Assembly: GCA_030672365.1 (NCBI GenBank)
Contig: DAOVGM010000023.1
Span: 1-46,715 of the forward strand
Origin: Methanomassiliicoccales archaeon
GTDB lineage: Archaea; Thermoplasmatota; Thermoplasmata; SG8-5; JAGLSY01
Direction: 5' to 3'
Length of the DNA: 46,715 nt
The notes beneath the pieces were generated by a model. That model was not told the origin of the DNA, searched no databases, and saw nothing but the letters and a program-made list of their open reading frames with translations. A program made the translations under genes and the position numbers. Of the stretch, positions 27,149-35,057 are shown in pieces; position 1 is the first letter of the stretch, and every line of letters begins with the position of its first letter.

Positions 27149-29010
27149 GACGATTCCTCCACAGGTTCTATTGCGTTGAAGGGGCATACCTGGACACAGT
27201 AACCGCATCCAAGACATATGGCCTCATGTATGTCGATTTTTCCATCCTTATTTTCGAATATTGCGGGGCAGCCAAGTGTGTCTATGCATATTCTGCACTC
27301 TTTGCAGGTTTCCCTGTTAACTTTATATTGAGTTAAGGTCCCCGTTCTCCTCTTTTCCCTGACCTCCAAAAGGATGCAAGGCCGCCTGGCAATGATCACC
27401 GCAATTCCATCGTGTGCTAGTGCATCCTCATATGCTTTTGTGGTCACAGCCAGGTCGTTCGGGTCAACTATCCTGACGAAATCCGGGCCGCAGCCAAACA
27501 CGATGTCTTCAATAGATACCTCAATTGTCGGCTCACCTGAACCGGACCGCCCCGTACCTGGATTGGGCTGGTGCCCCGTCATTGCGGTGGTCCTGTTGTC
27601 CAGTATCGTGTAAACGAACTTATGCTTGTTATATACGGCATTGACGAGGCCATGGATACCTGAGTGGAAAAAGGTCGAATCCCCCAAGAAGGCAAGTACT
27701 GGCTGGTCAGTTGCCTTAGAGAATCCGCCGGCGGCGCCAACGCTCGAACCCATGCAAAGTAGGAAATCTGCGGTCTGAAGGGGCGGTTGGATGCCCAAGG
27801 TATAACAACCGATGTCTGTCGAAAATATCGCCTCTTTGAACTTGTCGCCGAGAGCCTTCTTCACGGCGTAATATGTATGTCTGTGAGGACAACCGGGGCA
27901 AAGACTCGGCGGCCTGTCAGGCAGAGGTATGTGTTTCGGTTCGAGCTTTCTGTCGGGAGCATCAGTGCCGAGGACTTTGGACATGCCCTGTTTGATCGTG
28001 TCTGGTGTGTATTCATATAACTTCGAAAAATGCCCGGTATCTTTACCACAAATCTCGGTATCCAAACCTTGACGTTGCACAATTGACCTCAACTGCTCCT
28101 CCAGATACGGCTCGAGCTCTTCCACCACCACGACTTTCTTCACCCCTTGCATGAATTTCAAGCACATTTCCGATGGAATAGGACGGGTCATTCCAAGTTT
28201 CAGGACCTTGCCCTTTATATCCTGTTCTCTCATGAAATCGATTACGTAATTGAACCCGGCCCCAGAGGTGATGATGCCTATCTCGTCGCCTCCCAGCTCA
28301 AACACCTTGTTGAAACTGCTCTTCTCAGAAATTTCCGCAGCTTTTTTCATCTGTTGAAGTAAGATAGCATGGCGTTTTCTTGCATGGACTGGTATGGTTA
28401 TGAAGCGGCCCGGGTCCTTTTCGAAAAATCCTTTATCTTGCGGTTCACCCAGCTCTCCAAGTATTACTGGCCCTCTCATATGATTGATCCTCGTCGTTGT
28501 CCTTAAAATAATCGGGAGTTCGAGCTCTTCAGATAAGTCAAAAGCGATTCTGGTCATTTCCTTCGCCTCTTCCGGCGACGAGGGTTCGAGCATCGGGATG
28601 TTTGCAAGCATGGCATAATAACGGTTGTCCTGCTCGTTCTGGCTCGAGTGGCAGGACGGGTCGTCGGCGGTTATTATCACCAAACCGCCGCGAACTCCGG
28701 TGTAAGCGATGGTCATGTAGGCATCGGCGGCGACATTCAGCCCGACATGTTTCATGAAAGTCATGGACCTCAACCCACACGCAGATGCAGCAGCCACAAC
28801 CTCTATCGCGACTTTCTCGTTGGTCGAATACTCAAAATAAAGGCCGAAGTCCTTTCCAACGCGTTCGAAAGTGTTTCCGATCTCAGATGAAGGGGTTCCC
28901 GGATATGCAGCAGCAACGTCGAGGCCAGCTTCCAGGCTGCCCCGCACTATGGCCTCGTTTCCGAGGAGGAAAAGTTTCTTGCCGACCTCGTTCGTCAAAA
29001 TCTCATGCAT
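27145..29010 (-). CDS. iorA: Indolepyruvate:ferredoxin oxidoreductase alpha subunit with C-terminal ferredoxin domain
   Basis: LLGNEAIVRGSLEAGLDVAAAYPGTPSSEI, RPPSLCPGCPHRHTYYAVKKALG (TPP domain), CKECRICIDTLGCPA, CLGCGYCVQVCPFNAI. Confidence 0.93.
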   Translation of the reverse strand: MHEILTNEVGKKLFLLGNEAIVRGSLEAGLDVAAAYPGTPSSEIGNTFERVGKDFGLYFEYSTNEKVAIEVVAAASACGLRSMTFMKHVGLNVAADAYMTIAYTGVRGGLVIITADDPSCHSSQNEQDNRYYAMLANIPMLEPSSPEEAKEMTRIAFDLSEELELPIILRTTTRINHMRGPVILGELGEPQDKGFFEKDPGRFITIPVHARKRHAILLQQMKKAAEISEKSSFNKVFELGGDEIGIITSGAGFNYVIDFMREQDIKGKVLKLGMTRPIPSEMCLKFMQGVKKVVVVEELEPYLEEQLRSIVQRQGLDTEICGKDTGHFSKLYEYTPDTIKQGMSKVLGTDAPDRKLEPKHIPLPDRPPSLCPGCPHRHTYYAVKKALGDKFKEAIFSTDIGCYTLGIQPPLQTADFLLCMGSSVGAAGGFSKATDQPVLAFLGDSTFFHSGIHGLVNAVYNKHKFVYTILDNRTTAMTGHQPNPGTGRSGSGEPTIEVSIEDIVFGCGPDFVRIVDPNDLAVTTKAYEDALAHDGIAVIIARRPCILLEVREKRRTGTLTQYKVNRETCKECRICIDTLGCPAIFENKDGKIDIHEAICLGCGYCVQVCPFNAIEPVEESS

Positions 29011-29019
29011 CTTGCCACC

Positions 29020-29925
29020 TCACTCGTTCCCCGCGGTGAACTCCTCCAGCCGCAACAGCTGTTTCCATTCCTTCGTCACGCGGGTCTGGATGTCGTCGAG
29101 GGCGTCCTCCGGCAGGTGTCTGAACCTGCCCTGCATTTTGAGATACGGTAGGATGGGTTCCAGCTCCTTCGGCTTTCTGGAAATCTTGTAGACGCCGTTC
29201 TCGACCTCGTATAGGGGGAAGGCACCGCAGGCAGTAGCCATTTTGGCTATTTCGATGGTTTTGTCAGGAGCCAGTCTCCAGCCTGTCGGGCACGGGGCGA
29301 AGATGTGAATGAATTTAGGCCCCTTGATTCCCTTCGCCTTTTTCAGTTTCTTTATCATGTCCTCTGGATATCCCACGCTCATCGTCGCGGTGTACGGTAT
29401 CTTGTGGGCCACCATGATGTCAACCATGTTCTTCTTCGGCATCCGCTTCCAGTCCTGTGTAGTGCCGACCGGAGTGGTGGTGGTCCATGCGCCGATGGGT
29501 GTCGCGGAACTGCGCTGGATGCCGGTGTTCATGTACGCTTCGTTGTCGTACATGATGTACATGACGTCGGTGCCTCTCTCAACAGCCCCGGAAAGAGCCT
29601 GAATGCCGATGTCGGCGGTACCTCCGTCTCCTGCCCATCCGACAACGGTTATGTCGTCGATTCCCTTGGCAGTCAGTGCCGCGCGGATTCCGGAAATCGA
29701 CGCGCCGGTGACCTCGAAGGCTGTGTAAAGCATAGGGATGTCGAGGCACATGTAGGGATAAACGCCGGGCATCACCGCCCAGCAGCAAGCTGGCACGCTG
29801 ATAATCGTCCTTTTGCCGAGCGCCTTCAACGTATATCGCATGGCCAGCGTCGCGCCGCAGCCCAGACATCCAACGTGGCCGGGCATCATCAATTCTTCTT
29901 CCGGAATCGTAAGCTTGACCATCAT
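29020..29925 (-). CDS. porB: 2-oxoacid:ferredoxin oxidoreductase beta subunit (Por/Vor)
   Basis: GHVGCLGCGATLAMRYTLKALG, GWAGDGGTADIGIQALSGAVERGTDVMYIMYDNEAYMNTGIQRSSATP. Confidence 0.92.
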   Translation of the reverse strand: MMVKLTIPEEELMMPGHVGCLGCGATLAMRYTLKALGKRTIISVPACCWAVMPGVYPYMCLDIPMLYTAFEVTGASISGIRAALTAKGIDDITVVGWAGDGGTADIGIQALSGAVERGTDVMYIMYDNEAYMNTGIQRSSATPIGAWTTTTPVGTTQDWKRMPKKNMVDIMVAHKIPYTATMSVGYPEDMIKKLKKAKGIKGPKFIHIFAPCPTGWRLAPDKTIEIAKMATACGAFPLYEVENGVYKISRKPKELEPILPYLKMQGRFRHLPEDALDDIQTRVTKEWKQLLRLEEFTAGNE

Positions 29926-31106
29926 CCACCCCTCCCGTCCTTCACGTCGACCCATTCTATCTCCATGTCGACGCCGCCCGACCTAATGGCCAGCATGTTC
30001 TCGTAAAGGCGTTCCAGAACCTCGGGAGTGAGGTCCCTGCCCCCCAATCCGGCAATGAAATTTTTAACGATCGGCTTGTCAGCCACCGGCATCAGAGCCC
30101 CGTAAATCTCGGCAGCCATCGGGCCACCGTGTCCGAAACAATAACTGCGGTCCACAATGCCGATGCAGTTGACATTCTTCGCGAGCCAGCGCACCTCATC
30201 GACAGGGAACGGCCTGAAGTACCGCAGACGGGCAAGTCCTACTTTCTTGCCCGCGCTCCGCATTCTGTCAACGACCTCTTTCGCGGTGCTGGCCACGCTG
30301 CCGCTGATGACCAAGACTGCTTCTGCATCCTCGCATTCGTAAAACTCCATCAGGCCGCCGTAAGAACGACCAAATCGGCTCTCGAAGTCCTTCTGGACGT
30401 CCCGCAATTTGTCCCGCGTTTTATCCATCGCCTCCGCGATCTTGTACCTGAACTCCATGTACCATTCCGGCATGACCAGCGAGCCGAAACCGTGCGGGTC
30501 GTCGACGTCGAGCTTCATTTCGGGGTCGTAGGCCGGCAGGAAATCGTCAACCGCGCTCTGGTCGGGCATATCTACTGGCTCGACGGTGTGGGACAGGATG
30601 AATGCATCCTCGATGATCATCGAAGGGAGCATGATGTCCCGCGACTCGCCGACCTTGTAGGCCATTAAAATTGAATCCAACACCTCCTGGTTGCTTTCGC
30701 AATAGATTTGCATCCAGCCAGTGTCTCTTTGGGCCATGGTGTCGTGCTGGTCCGCCCAGACACTCCACGGCGGTCCGTTGGCGCGGTTGATGTTCGACAT
30801 GACGACGGGCGTTCTCGCACCCGACGCCCATATCAGCATCTCGTGCATGAGAAGCAGCCCGTGAGATGAACTGGCCGTGTAAGTTCGCGCCCCGGTAAGC
30901 GATGCGGAGATGCAGGCCGCCATCGCGCTGTGCTCGCTTTCCACCTTGACGAACTGAGTCTCGAACTCGCCGTTCGCCACCAGGCTGGCTATCTTCTCGA
31001 TGATAGAGGTTTGGGGGGTGATTGGATAGGCCGCGATGACCTCCGCCCTCGCCAGTTTCGAGCCGTATGCCGAGGCCGAGTTTCCGGAAATAACCATCTT
31101 TACCAT
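29922..31106 (-). CDS. porA: 2-oxoacid:ferredoxin oxidoreductase alpha subunit (Por/Vor)
   Basis: VISGNSASAYGSKLARAEVIAAYPITPQTSIIEKIA, RTYTASSSHGLLLMHEMLIWASGARTPVVMSNINRANGPPWSVWADQHD. Confidence 0.93.
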   Translation of the reverse strand: MVKMVISGNSASAYGSKLARAEVIAAYPITPQTSIIEKIASLVANGEFETQFVKVESEHSAMAACISASLTGARTYTASSSHGLLLMHEMLIWASGARTPVVMSNINRANGPPWSVWADQHDTMAQRDTGWMQIYCESNQEVLDSILMAYKVGESRDIMLPSMIIEDAFILSHTVEPVDMPDQSAVDDFLPAYDPEMKLDVDDPHGFGSLVMPEWYMEFRYKIAEAMDKTRDKLRDVQKDFESRFGRSYGGLMEFYECEDAEAVLVISGSVASTAKEVVDRMRSAGKKVGLARLRYFRPFPVDEVRWLAKNVNCIGIVDRSYCFGHGGPMAAEIYGALMPVADKPIVKNFIAGLGGRDLTPEVLERLYENMLAIRSGGVDMEIEWVDVKDGRGG

Positions 31107-31108
31107 CT

Positions 31109-31399
31109 TCACTCCTCCTCCATAACCATCTGGATAGCATCCTTCGGGCACTCGTTCGCGCAGATTCCGCAGCCCTTGCAATGCTCCATCCTGAAAGTCG
31201 GATAATCGTCATCGCCGATGTCGATAGCCGGCTCCGGGCAGAACTTCCAGCAAATCGCACACTTGATGCATTTTTCTTTCTCGAGGACCGGCTTGAATGT
31301 CTTCCAGAAACCGGTCTGGTTCTCTTCCGACGAGACAAAAGTGATGGGCATAAGGGGCAGGTCCTGGTGCTTCTTGTAATCGCGCTTAAATTTGCTCAT
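31109..31399 (-). CDS. porD: 2-oxoacid:ferredoxin oxidoreductase delta (ferredoxin) subunit
   Basis: MSKFKRDYKKHQDLP...CIKCAICWKFCPEPAIDI...CKGCGICANECPKDAIQM; start after GGAGG. Confidence 0.9.
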   Translation of the reverse strand: MSKFKRDYKKHQDLPLMPITFVSSEENQTGFWKTFKPVLEKEKCIKCAICWKFCPEPAIDIGDDDYPTFRMEHCKGCGICANECPKDAIQMVMEEE

Positions 31400-31402
31400 A
31401 GG

Positions 31403-31428
31403 AAAACCTCCATAATTTTGGAGGTTTT
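31403..31428 (-). promoter_or_regulatory. Perfect 9-bp hairpin sequestering the porD Shine-Dalgarno
   Basis: Minus strand AAAACCTCC-AAAATTAT-GGAGGTTTT-CCT-ATG(porD). Confidence 0.7.
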
Positions 31429-31458
31429 GAGTTGAATGGTGAGCGATAGCGAACCCAT

Positions 31459-32004
31459 TCAAACCACCCCTTCATATGCATCTCTGGCTGCCTGTGCATT
31501 CTCTTCCTGCTTGACCGGAACATTCTTTTTCACGCTCTCGATGAGCGAGTCGAGCGAGACTATGCCGGACATCTTGACGAAGCCCCCCAGAATCGCGCTG
31601 TTCACGATGGGTGCGGCCTTGCTTCCCAGGCGGTTGTTGATGGCAATGCCAGTTGCGTCGACCGCGTAGATGGTGATGTCTGGCTCGAACCCGAGCTCGC
31701 CCGGTGGCTTAGTTGTATTAACCAGAACCTTGCCGCCATCTTTCAGACCGGCGACCACGTTTACGGCCTTTATCAGCGATTGGTCCATGACAATCACAAA
31801 ATCGGGCTCGTAGATGCTCGACTTGATTCTTATCTTCTTGTCATCAATCTTGGTGTAAGCCGTGACCGGCGCTCCCCTTCGTTCCACTCCGAAGTAGGGA
31901 AATGCGGAGACGTCCTTTCCTTCAAGAAAGGCCGCCTCAGCCAGTATGGTGGAGGCGACAACCGAACCTTGGCCTCCCCTGCCATGAAATCTGATTTCTA
32001 TCGT
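31459..32004 (-). CDS. porC: 2-oxoacid:ferredoxin oxidoreductase gamma subunit; N-terminus extended beyond the tracked ORF
   Basis: The ORF track starts at an internal GTG (31887). The same frame upstream reads (T)IEIRFHGRGGQGSVVASTILAEAAFLEGKDVSAFPYFGVERRGAP, the canonical gamma N-terminus; there is no ATG/GTG/TTG before the upstream TGA. Confidence 0.85.
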   Translation of the reverse strand, partial: TIEIRFHGRGGQGSVVASTILAEAAFLEGKDVSAFPYFGVERRGAPVTAYTKIDDKKIRIKSSIYEPDFVIVMDQSLIKAVNVVAGLKDGGKVLVNTTKPPGELGFEPDITIYAVDATGIAINNRLGSKAAPIVNSAILGGFVKMSGIVSLDSLIESVKKNVPVKQEENAQAARDAYEGVV

Positions 32005-32052
32005 GACCTCACCCGCATGTGAATAGAATCATCGTTTTTTATACTTGCGTGG

Positions 32053-32116
32053 ATGTTTGAGTTTTTGCAAACGTGGCTTGCATAAAAACCCAAACATGGT
32101 TTACCTCTGGTAAACC
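32053..32116. promoter_or_regulatory. Two adjacent inverted repeats in the divergent porC / RNA-binding-protein intergenic region
   Basis: ATGTTTGAGTTTTTGCAA(32053-32070)/TTGCATAAAAACCCAAACAT(32078-32097), and perfect GGTTTACC-TCT-GGTAAACC (32098-32116). Confidence 0.6.
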
Positions 32117-32178
32117 TCATGCATCGTCACATCCAGCATGCAGAAAATATTAAAAAGCCTGCTCCCTAACGCCCAGCA

Positions 32179-32601
32179 ATGGGCATTCATCACATTCATT
32201 TCAGGACGTTCGTTCACGCCACCGAGTCCCCGGAGAAAGTCAGGTCAGCGCTCGCCCACGTTGTCGGCGACGTCGAAATCGCGGAAAATAAAACATCTGG
32301 CCATTTCGGAAATCCGCTCATAATCCTCGAGACAAAGCTCAAAAAAAACAGGGACATCAAAGCCCTGATGCTCCGATTGAAAGAAGAAGGAATTGTCGAT
32401 TACCTTCTGCAAAACCTCGGGGACCGGCTGGACGACGAGTGCAACTTCCACTTCCGGCTGAGCAAGCAGAAGGCCCTCGAGGAGATACTGGCCATTGCGG
32501 AGGACAAGGACGTGATTGCGTGCACGGCTAAGGTTGCTGCGTACCCCGCGAACAGGGAGAACGCGCTTGCGGTTATCGAGGAGTATCTGACTGGTTTGTA
32601 A
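32179..32601 (+). CDS. Predicted RNA-binding protein / exosome-associated (COG1325-like)
   Basis: IHHIHFRTFVHATESPEKVRSALAHVVG...HFGNPLIILETKL; TATA-like AATATTAAAA about 28 nt upstream of the ATG suggests a leaderless mRNA. Confidence 0.7.
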   Translation: MGIHHIHFRTFVHATESPEKVRSALAHVVGDVEIAENKTSGHFGNPLIILETKLKKNRDIKALMLRLKEEGIVDYLLQNLGDRLDDECNFHFRLSKQKALEEILAIAEDKDVIACTAKVAAYPANRENALAVIEEYLTGL

Positions 32602-32659
32602 GGTAGCCAGATTTTATTCTTTTGTCCCGCCCCAATCAGTCATCGTTCCCCCCACCCTT

Positions 32660-32708
32660 GCGCCACTCCGCTGGCCTGCCCCAACCCCCACAGGCCTGCT
32701 CGTGGCGC
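32660..32708. other. Bipartite perfect hairpin, GC-rich, candidate structured RNA or terminator-like element
   Basis: GCGCCAC(32660)-tccgct-GGCCTG(32673)-ccccaaccccca-CAGGCC(32691)-tgctc-GTGGCGC(32702). Confidence 0.55.
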
Positions 32709-32779
32709 TGGTCTGGTATTGGTTTGAAAGGTCTAACCATTAAGTTTTAATACATCCCATTGGTTTTACAATTTGGGAA

Positions 32780-32998
32780 ATGATGGCAAGACAAAAGAAG
32801 GAAGTGTCAGGCATTTGCGACGTATCTGGCTGCAAGAATGAGTCCGACCGCTCGCTTTCGCGAAAGAAGGTCGATTCAGCACTGGAGGGCTCAAGCTTGA
32901 AAGGTGATGGCCGCAGGGTCAAGATATGCAAGGACCACTACAAGAAATACAAGAAGAAGACCAAGAAGGACAGAAAACTGGAATCCTTAGGGTGGTGA
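32780..32998 (+). CDS. Small basic protein with putative Zn-binding C-x4-C...C-x2-H
   Basis: MARQKKEVSGICDVSGCKNESDRSLS...RRVKICKDHYKKYKKKTKKDRKLESLGW; TATA-like element upstream. Confidence 0.65.
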   Translation: MMARQKKEVSGICDVSGCKNESDRSLSRKKVDSALEGSSLKGDGRRVKICKDHYKKYKKKTKKDRKLESLGW

Positions 32999-33009
32999 GC
33001 AATCTGACT

Positions 33010-33912
33010 ATGCGGAAGGTAAAGAGCGGGGTTTATGGCCTGAACACTCTCATGGACGGTGGCATAAACGAGAACACGATAACCACGGTAATCGGTTCAT
33101 CGGGGGCCGGTAAGACCACCTTCGCAACCTACTTTTTGAAGCGCGGCCTCGAACTCGGTGAAGATGCTATATTCATCACGCTGGACGAGACACCGCAGCA
33201 GATTATCAAGGAAGTCATCGAGATGGGCTGGGAGGATGTTGAAGATTATATCGATGAGGGGGCGTTGGTGTTCGTGGATGCCGGCGGTCGCCAGTTCTCG
33301 GATTTTATTAAAACGGAATTGGCCGGATTTGTCAACGAATGGAAAGGTTACAACGCCCGAATAGTGGTCGACCCGCTTACGCCGGTGCTATGGTCTGTGG
33401 AAAACAAGTACGAGCAGCGCGACCTGGTATCGTTCCTTCTCAGAGAACTTAGGAAGATAGGCACCGTAATATGTACCCTTGAGGAGCACGGGGTAATGGG
33501 AGACCTGTCGGGAGCCGAATTGATAATACCCATGTATCTGGCCGACAATGTAGTTCACCTCAGGTACCGAAGTCACGACAGTCCCGAGAAGAGAGACTTA
33601 AAAATAATCAAATGCAGAAGTAGCAGGCACAGCCATTTCTGGCACCCTTACAACATCGTGAGGGGAAGCGGCCTCATCGTCCAGAGGGCGAAGCTGGCCA
33701 CCGACCACTCGAAGAGAGTTGTGGACATGACGAATAAGCTGGACAAGATGCTGGCCGACCTGCCGAAGGAGAAAGCCGCCAAACTTACTCCGAAAATCAA
33801 GCAAAGCCTTCACAGGACCGTCGAGACCATCTCCGCCGAGGACATCGGCTCGATGGACCCCGAATATATCCTATTACAATTATTGTTAGAATACGAGCTC
33901 ATAGAGGAGTAG
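33010..33912 (+). CDS. KaiC/RecA-superfamily ATPase
   Basis: SGVYGLNTLMDGGINENTITTVIGSSGAGKTTFATYFLKRGLE, AIFITLDETPQQI. An in-frame GTG at 32995 is an alternative start. Confidence 0.85.
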   Translation: MRKVKSGVYGLNTLMDGGINENTITTVIGSSGAGKTTFATYFLKRGLELGEDAIFITLDETPQQIIKEVIEMGWEDVEDYIDEGALVFVDAGGRQFSDFIKTELAGFVNEWKGYNARIVVDPLTPVLWSVENKYEQRDLVSFLLRELRKIGTVICTLEEHGVMGDLSGAELIIPMYLADNVVHLRYRSHDSPEKRDLKIIKCRSSRHSHFWHPYNIVRGSGLIVQRAKLATDHSKRVVDMTNKLDKMLADLPKEKAAKLTPKIKQSLHRTVETISAEDIGSMDPEYILLQLLLEYELIEE

Positions 33913-33944
33913 GCCATCAGGACTACTCCAAAAATCAAGAGCAG

Positions 33945-34718
33945 GTGGATGCCTTGCCGAAAATAGGAAGTGCACTTAAAAAAGCAGTCGAAATCAGATC
34001 TGAGACAGATGATGACTCCAAAACAAAAAGACGACCTGCCAGCGTTCTCATGAATCACAACCGCAGGGCGGTTTTTCAGGCACTGTGTTTCAGGCCGTGC
34101 CTAACCGTTTCCGCGATGACCTCCGCCCTATCATTATCAAGGGCGACGATTCTATGGCACCTGAAAACCCTGATGAAGGCCGACTACGTCGACGGAATAT
34201 CGGTCTATCGTAAAGACAGATATTTACCTGCTGGCTTGATTACAAGCGAAGACGACATGATTGTCTTCGCCCTCTTGAACGACGAGAAGTGCGGTGAGCT
34301 GTATCGGGCTGTAGTGGACAACCCTGGCAAGGACGCGAAAACGCTGGCCCGCATCACCGATAATCGTTCAATAAAATCATCTTTAAGGAGTCTCGAGGAC
34401 ACGAAATTGATAACCGCCGTCCGCGACGGGCGACACCTCCGTTACTTTCCGACAGACAAGGTAGAACAGCTGGCTCAATCTGAGCGCAGGAAAACCCTCG
34501 CGTTCCAAAACAACCTCCTGAAACGGCTGAAGGAAGAATATTTACATCCCACTCTCAGAGGTATAAAAGGCAGGGGATTGTTAATCAATCTCGAGGCAAT
34601 CGATGAGGACTCTTTCGTGTCAAATGCACGAAATGTTATTTCGGGAAGCGAACCGACCCGAAATAAGGCCAGCATCGAAATTCCTTATGACATCGTCGAT
34701 GTCTCGCTGTCGTCCTAA
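33945..34718 (+). CDS. Winged-helix transcriptional regulator with two HTH regions
   Basis: RRAVFQALCFRPCLTVSAMTSALSLSRATILWHLKTLMKADYV and a second wHTH (AKTLARITDNRSIKSSLRSLEDTKLITAVRDGRHLRYFPT). Confidence 0.8.
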   Translation: MDALPKIGSALKKAVEIRSETDDDSKTKRRPASVLMNHNRRAVFQALCFRPCLTVSAMTSALSLSRATILWHLKTLMKADYVDGISVYRKDRYLPAGLITSEDDMIVFALLNDEKCGELYRAVVDNPGKDAKTLARITDNRSIKSSLRSLEDTKLITAVRDGRHLRYFPTDKVEQLAQSERRKTLAFQNNLLKRLKEEYLHPTLRGIKGRGLLINLEAIDEDSFVSNARNVISGSEPTRNKASIEIPYDIVDVSLSS

Positions 34719-34723
34719 ATTTA

Positions 34724-34931
34724 CTGTCGTCCCATAAACACCCTGTCCTTCAGGGCAGGGATAATGTAAGACGACAGCCAGAGGTGAGGCCGCCGTATGC
34801 TCATCGATAATCATGCATCGAAACTCAAAGCCAATAACTTCTGGTTTTGAGTAATCGAGCATATGGCTGCTTGAATGTAAACTTTCAGGCCAGGATAACA
34901 ACGCACGATCATTTATGGCCTAGTAGTTTAC
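34724..34931 (+). ncRNA. Structured repeat element copy 3
   Basis: Stems: CTGTCGT(34724)/ACGACAG(34771); CCCTGTCC-TTCA-GGGCAGGG; GCCGTATGCTC(34792)/GAGCATATGGC(34857); ACTCAAAGCCA/TGGTTTTGAGT; GTAAACT..AGGCC(34877)/GGCCT..AGTTTAC(ends 34931). Confidence 0.78.
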
Positions 34932-35057
34932 ATTTTTTTGTAACATAATATACTCAATCAGAGACTACATTGCTCAATTTCTTGTATAGAATATTGATAT
35001 ACTAACTTGTAGATAACTATACATAATAAAAAAGGGGCATGTGTAAAACGGAGTACC

